A stretch of 7,601 nucleotides of DNA from Chloroflexia bacterium (GTDB taxonomy: Bacteria > Chloroflexota > Chloroflexia > Thermomicrobiales > UBA6265). The position numbers were made by a program, and so were the translations under genes. The stretch lies in assembly GCA_013696525.1 (NCBI GenBank), contig JACCYK010000015.1:1-7601 (forward strand), in the 5' to 3' direction. Shown here in pieces: positions 5,971-7,601 of the stretch (the stretch's first letter is position 1; each line of letters begins with the position of its first letter). The notes under the pieces were generated by a model. The model searched no databases. It worked only from the letters and a program-made list of their open reading frames with translations, and had not been told where the DNA came from.

Positions 5971-7601
5971 ATGGTCAGCCAGCACAGCCGCAACCGAGCC
6001 CTCATCCAAACGGTCGACGAGTGGGTCGCGGCCGACCTCACACGGCGCGACTTCGTGCGCCGCATGTCGGCCCTGGGCGGCGGCGCCGTTTTCGGCGGCG
6101 CCCTAGCGAATCATCTCCTGAGCCGGGACGCCGCCGCCAGCCCGCGCGGCGTCGCCTTGTTCCAGGACGACCCGCCAGCGGCGCCGGGAGGCACCGTCGT
6201 CGCGGCCACGATCGATAAGCCGGTGAACATGGATCCCGCCTTCGCCGAGCTCTATTCGTCGATGCAGGTCTACCAGAACATTTTCAACAAGCTGGTGTAC
6301 GTCGATGCCGATTACAACTATATACCCGGCCTCGCGTCCAGCTGGAATCAAGTCGACGAGGTGACCTGGGACTTTACCCTGGTCGAGAATGCCGTCTTCC
6401 ACAACGACGAACCGTTCACCGCCAACGATGTGGCGTTCACCATCGAGCGCATCTTCGATCCGGCGCTGGCCGCGCCCAATGCCGTCTTCCTGCAAGCGAT
6501 CGACCGGGTCGAGACGGATGGCGACTACAACGTCCGGTTCATCTTGAAGCGGCCCTGGGGCTCGTTCCTCGCCGACCTCGCGGCCGTGCTTGAAGTTGTC
6601 AACGAAACGGCGGTGACAACGCTCGACCCCCGGCTCGAGCCGATCGGCACCGGCCCCTTCCGGATGACCGAGTGGGTCAAGGACGATCACATCACGCTCG
6701 AACGTTGGGACAAATACCATGTGGCCGAGCGGCCCTTCCTCGATTCGGTTATTTTCCGCGCCATCGCCGACGACACGGTCCGCTTGACCGGCTTGCAGAC
6801 CGACGAAATGCAATGGGTGATGCAAGTTCCCTTGCAGCAGGTGGAAGCCCTGAAAGGCGACGCCGAGATCAAGGTCACGGTCGGCAGGCCGTATCTTCCC
6901 GACTTCCTCTACCTCAATTGCTCCAAGCCGCCGTTCGATGACAAGCGCGTGCGGCAAGCCCTGGCCTGGGCGCTCAACCGGGACGAAGTGACGCAAGTGG
7001 CATTCTTCGGCCAGGCCGAAACCGCGACCGAGGCAATCTATGACGGCAACCCGTACTACTCCGGCATCAATTTGTACGAGGGCGGTCCTGATCCCGAGGG
7101 GGCCATGGCCCTGCTGGCGGAGGCCGGGGTCGAAGGGCTGAGCTTCGTCTTCGATGGCCAGCCCCAGGTTCCCACCCAGGTCAAAGCCGCCCAAGTCCTC
7201 CAGCAACAACTGCGGGCGGCCGGGATCACCATGGACATCCAGAATTACGAGTCCGGGGAGTGGATTACCCGGCTCCTGACGAAGGAATACACGGCCACGA
7301 TCAGCTATTGGAGCGCCACCCTCGACCCGGCCCATTTCTATCTACCGGGTCTCCTCTCCACCTCCGGCTGGAACATCTCCGGTTTCGGCAGCCCGGAGAT
7401 GGACGAGGCGTTGAACGCCTTCGCCACCGAACCGGATGAGGCGACCCGGAAGGAAGCCTACCGGCGGGTGGTCGAGATCGTGCAAGAGGAAGCGCCCATC
7501 ATCGCCATCGACAATCAGTTGCAACAGTATTGGGTGCGGGCCAATGTCTATGGCATGACGCCGCTGCCGACGATGGAAATTCGGTTCGAGCCGGTCTACA
7601 T
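5971..7601 (+). CDS. ABC transporter solute-binding protein, family 5 (peptide/nickel type), Tat-exported; 3' end cut by window
   Basis: The frame is open from ATG 5971 to the window edge (543 codons plus 2 bases). It has a good ribosome site AAAGAGGT (5956-5963) 7 bases upstream. The N-terminus carries a twin-arginine signal: TRRDF at residues 24-28, then a Gly/Ala-rich hydrophobic core (34-46) and an Ala-rich possible cleavage zone (54-57). Family 5 binding-protein (DppA/OppA-like) landmarks follow: FTANDVAFTIERI (149-161), GTGPF (226-230), and NCSKPPFDDKRVRQALAWAL (316-335). The protein captures a ligand, often an oligopeptide, outside the membrane for import. No Cys occurs before residue 317, so it is not a lipoprotein, unlike many relatives. 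The last visible residues (MEIRFEPVY) resemble a C-terminus, so little is probably missing; permease and ATPase genes are expected just downstream. It is divergent from iclR-M20 and likely IclR-controlled. The ligand is not determinable. Confidence 0.92.
   Translation, partial: MVSQHSRNRALIQTVDEWVAADLTRRDFVRRMSALGGGAVFGGALANHLLSRDAAASPRGVALFQDDPPAAPGGTVVAATIDKPVNMDPAFAELYSSMQVYQNIFNKLVYVDADYNYIPGLASSWNQVDEVTWDFTLVENAVFHNDEPFTANDVAFTIERIFDPALAAPNAVFLQAIDRVETDGDYNVRFILKRPWGSFLADLAAVLEVVNETAVTTLDPRLEPIGTGPFRMTEWVKDDHITLERWDKYHVAERPFLDSVIFRAIADDTVRLTGLQTDEMQWVMQVPLQQVEALKGDAEIKVTVGRPYLPDFLYLNCSKPPFDDKRVRQALAWALNRDEVTQVAFFGQAETATEAIYDGNPYYSGINLYEGGPDPEGAMALLAEAGVEGLSFVFDGQPQVPTQVKAAQVLQQQLRAAGITMDIQNYESGEWITRLLTKEYTATISYWSATLDPAHFYLPGLLSTSGWNISGFGSPEMDEALNAFATEPDEATRKEAYRRVVEIVQEEAPIIAIDNQLQQYWVRANVYGMTPLPTMEIRFEPVY

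Noticed and set aside
6103..7335. Long open frame (410 codons) on the minus strand
   Set aside because: It lies entirely antisense to the well-supported solute-binding protein gene. Its composition is the Asp/Gly/Arg/His-rich pattern expected of the antisense of GC-rich coding DNA, and it shows no family motifs.

Overview
The window is a high-GC bacterial chromosome segment with very strong G/C preference at third codon positions in every gene called. It carries six protein genes, five complete and one cut by the right edge. The gene set, the base composition and the N-terminus of the solute-binding protein (a Tat-type TRRDF motif after a long polar stretch) fit a Chloroflexota/Thermomicrobia-like bacterium. 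That assignment is an inference; actinobacterial or proteobacterial hosts are not excluded.

Layout from left to right: a small uncharacterised protein (113-397, +); an MFS permease of the fosmidomycin-resistance-like type (404-1663, -), convergent with it and only 6 bases away; a 165-base divergent gap; a cytoplasmic M28 metallopeptidase with a PA-like insert (1829-3535, +); an M20 dipeptidase-like metallopeptidase (3510-4898, -) whose 3' end overlaps the M28 gene tail-to-tail by 26 bases; an IclR-family regulator (4898-5719, -) that forms a TGATG-coupled operon with the M20 gene; a 251-base divergent regulatory region; and a Tat-exported family 5 (peptide/nickel type) ABC solute-binding protein (5971 to the right edge, +).

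The core of the region is the divergent iclR-M20 / solute-binding-protein unit. Its shared intergenic region holds a near-consensus sigma-70 promoter facing the binding protein, a nested inverted repeat next to the -35 box on the iclR side, and a second dyad in the binding-protein leader. The simplest reading is a substrate-induced uptake and hydrolysis module: the binding protein captures a peptide-like or amide-containing ligand, permease genes (expected just beyond the right edge) import it, M20 and possibly M28 hydrolyse it, and IclR senses an intermediate. The ligand cannot be deduced from sequence alone.

The most unusual protein-level feature is in the M28 peptidase. The position where the family normally has its Glu-Glu pair (catalytic base plus zinc ligand) reads GHSHG, while the other four expected metal ligands are intact. 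No RNA genes, CRISPR arrays, insertion sequences or convincing intrinsic terminators were seen.
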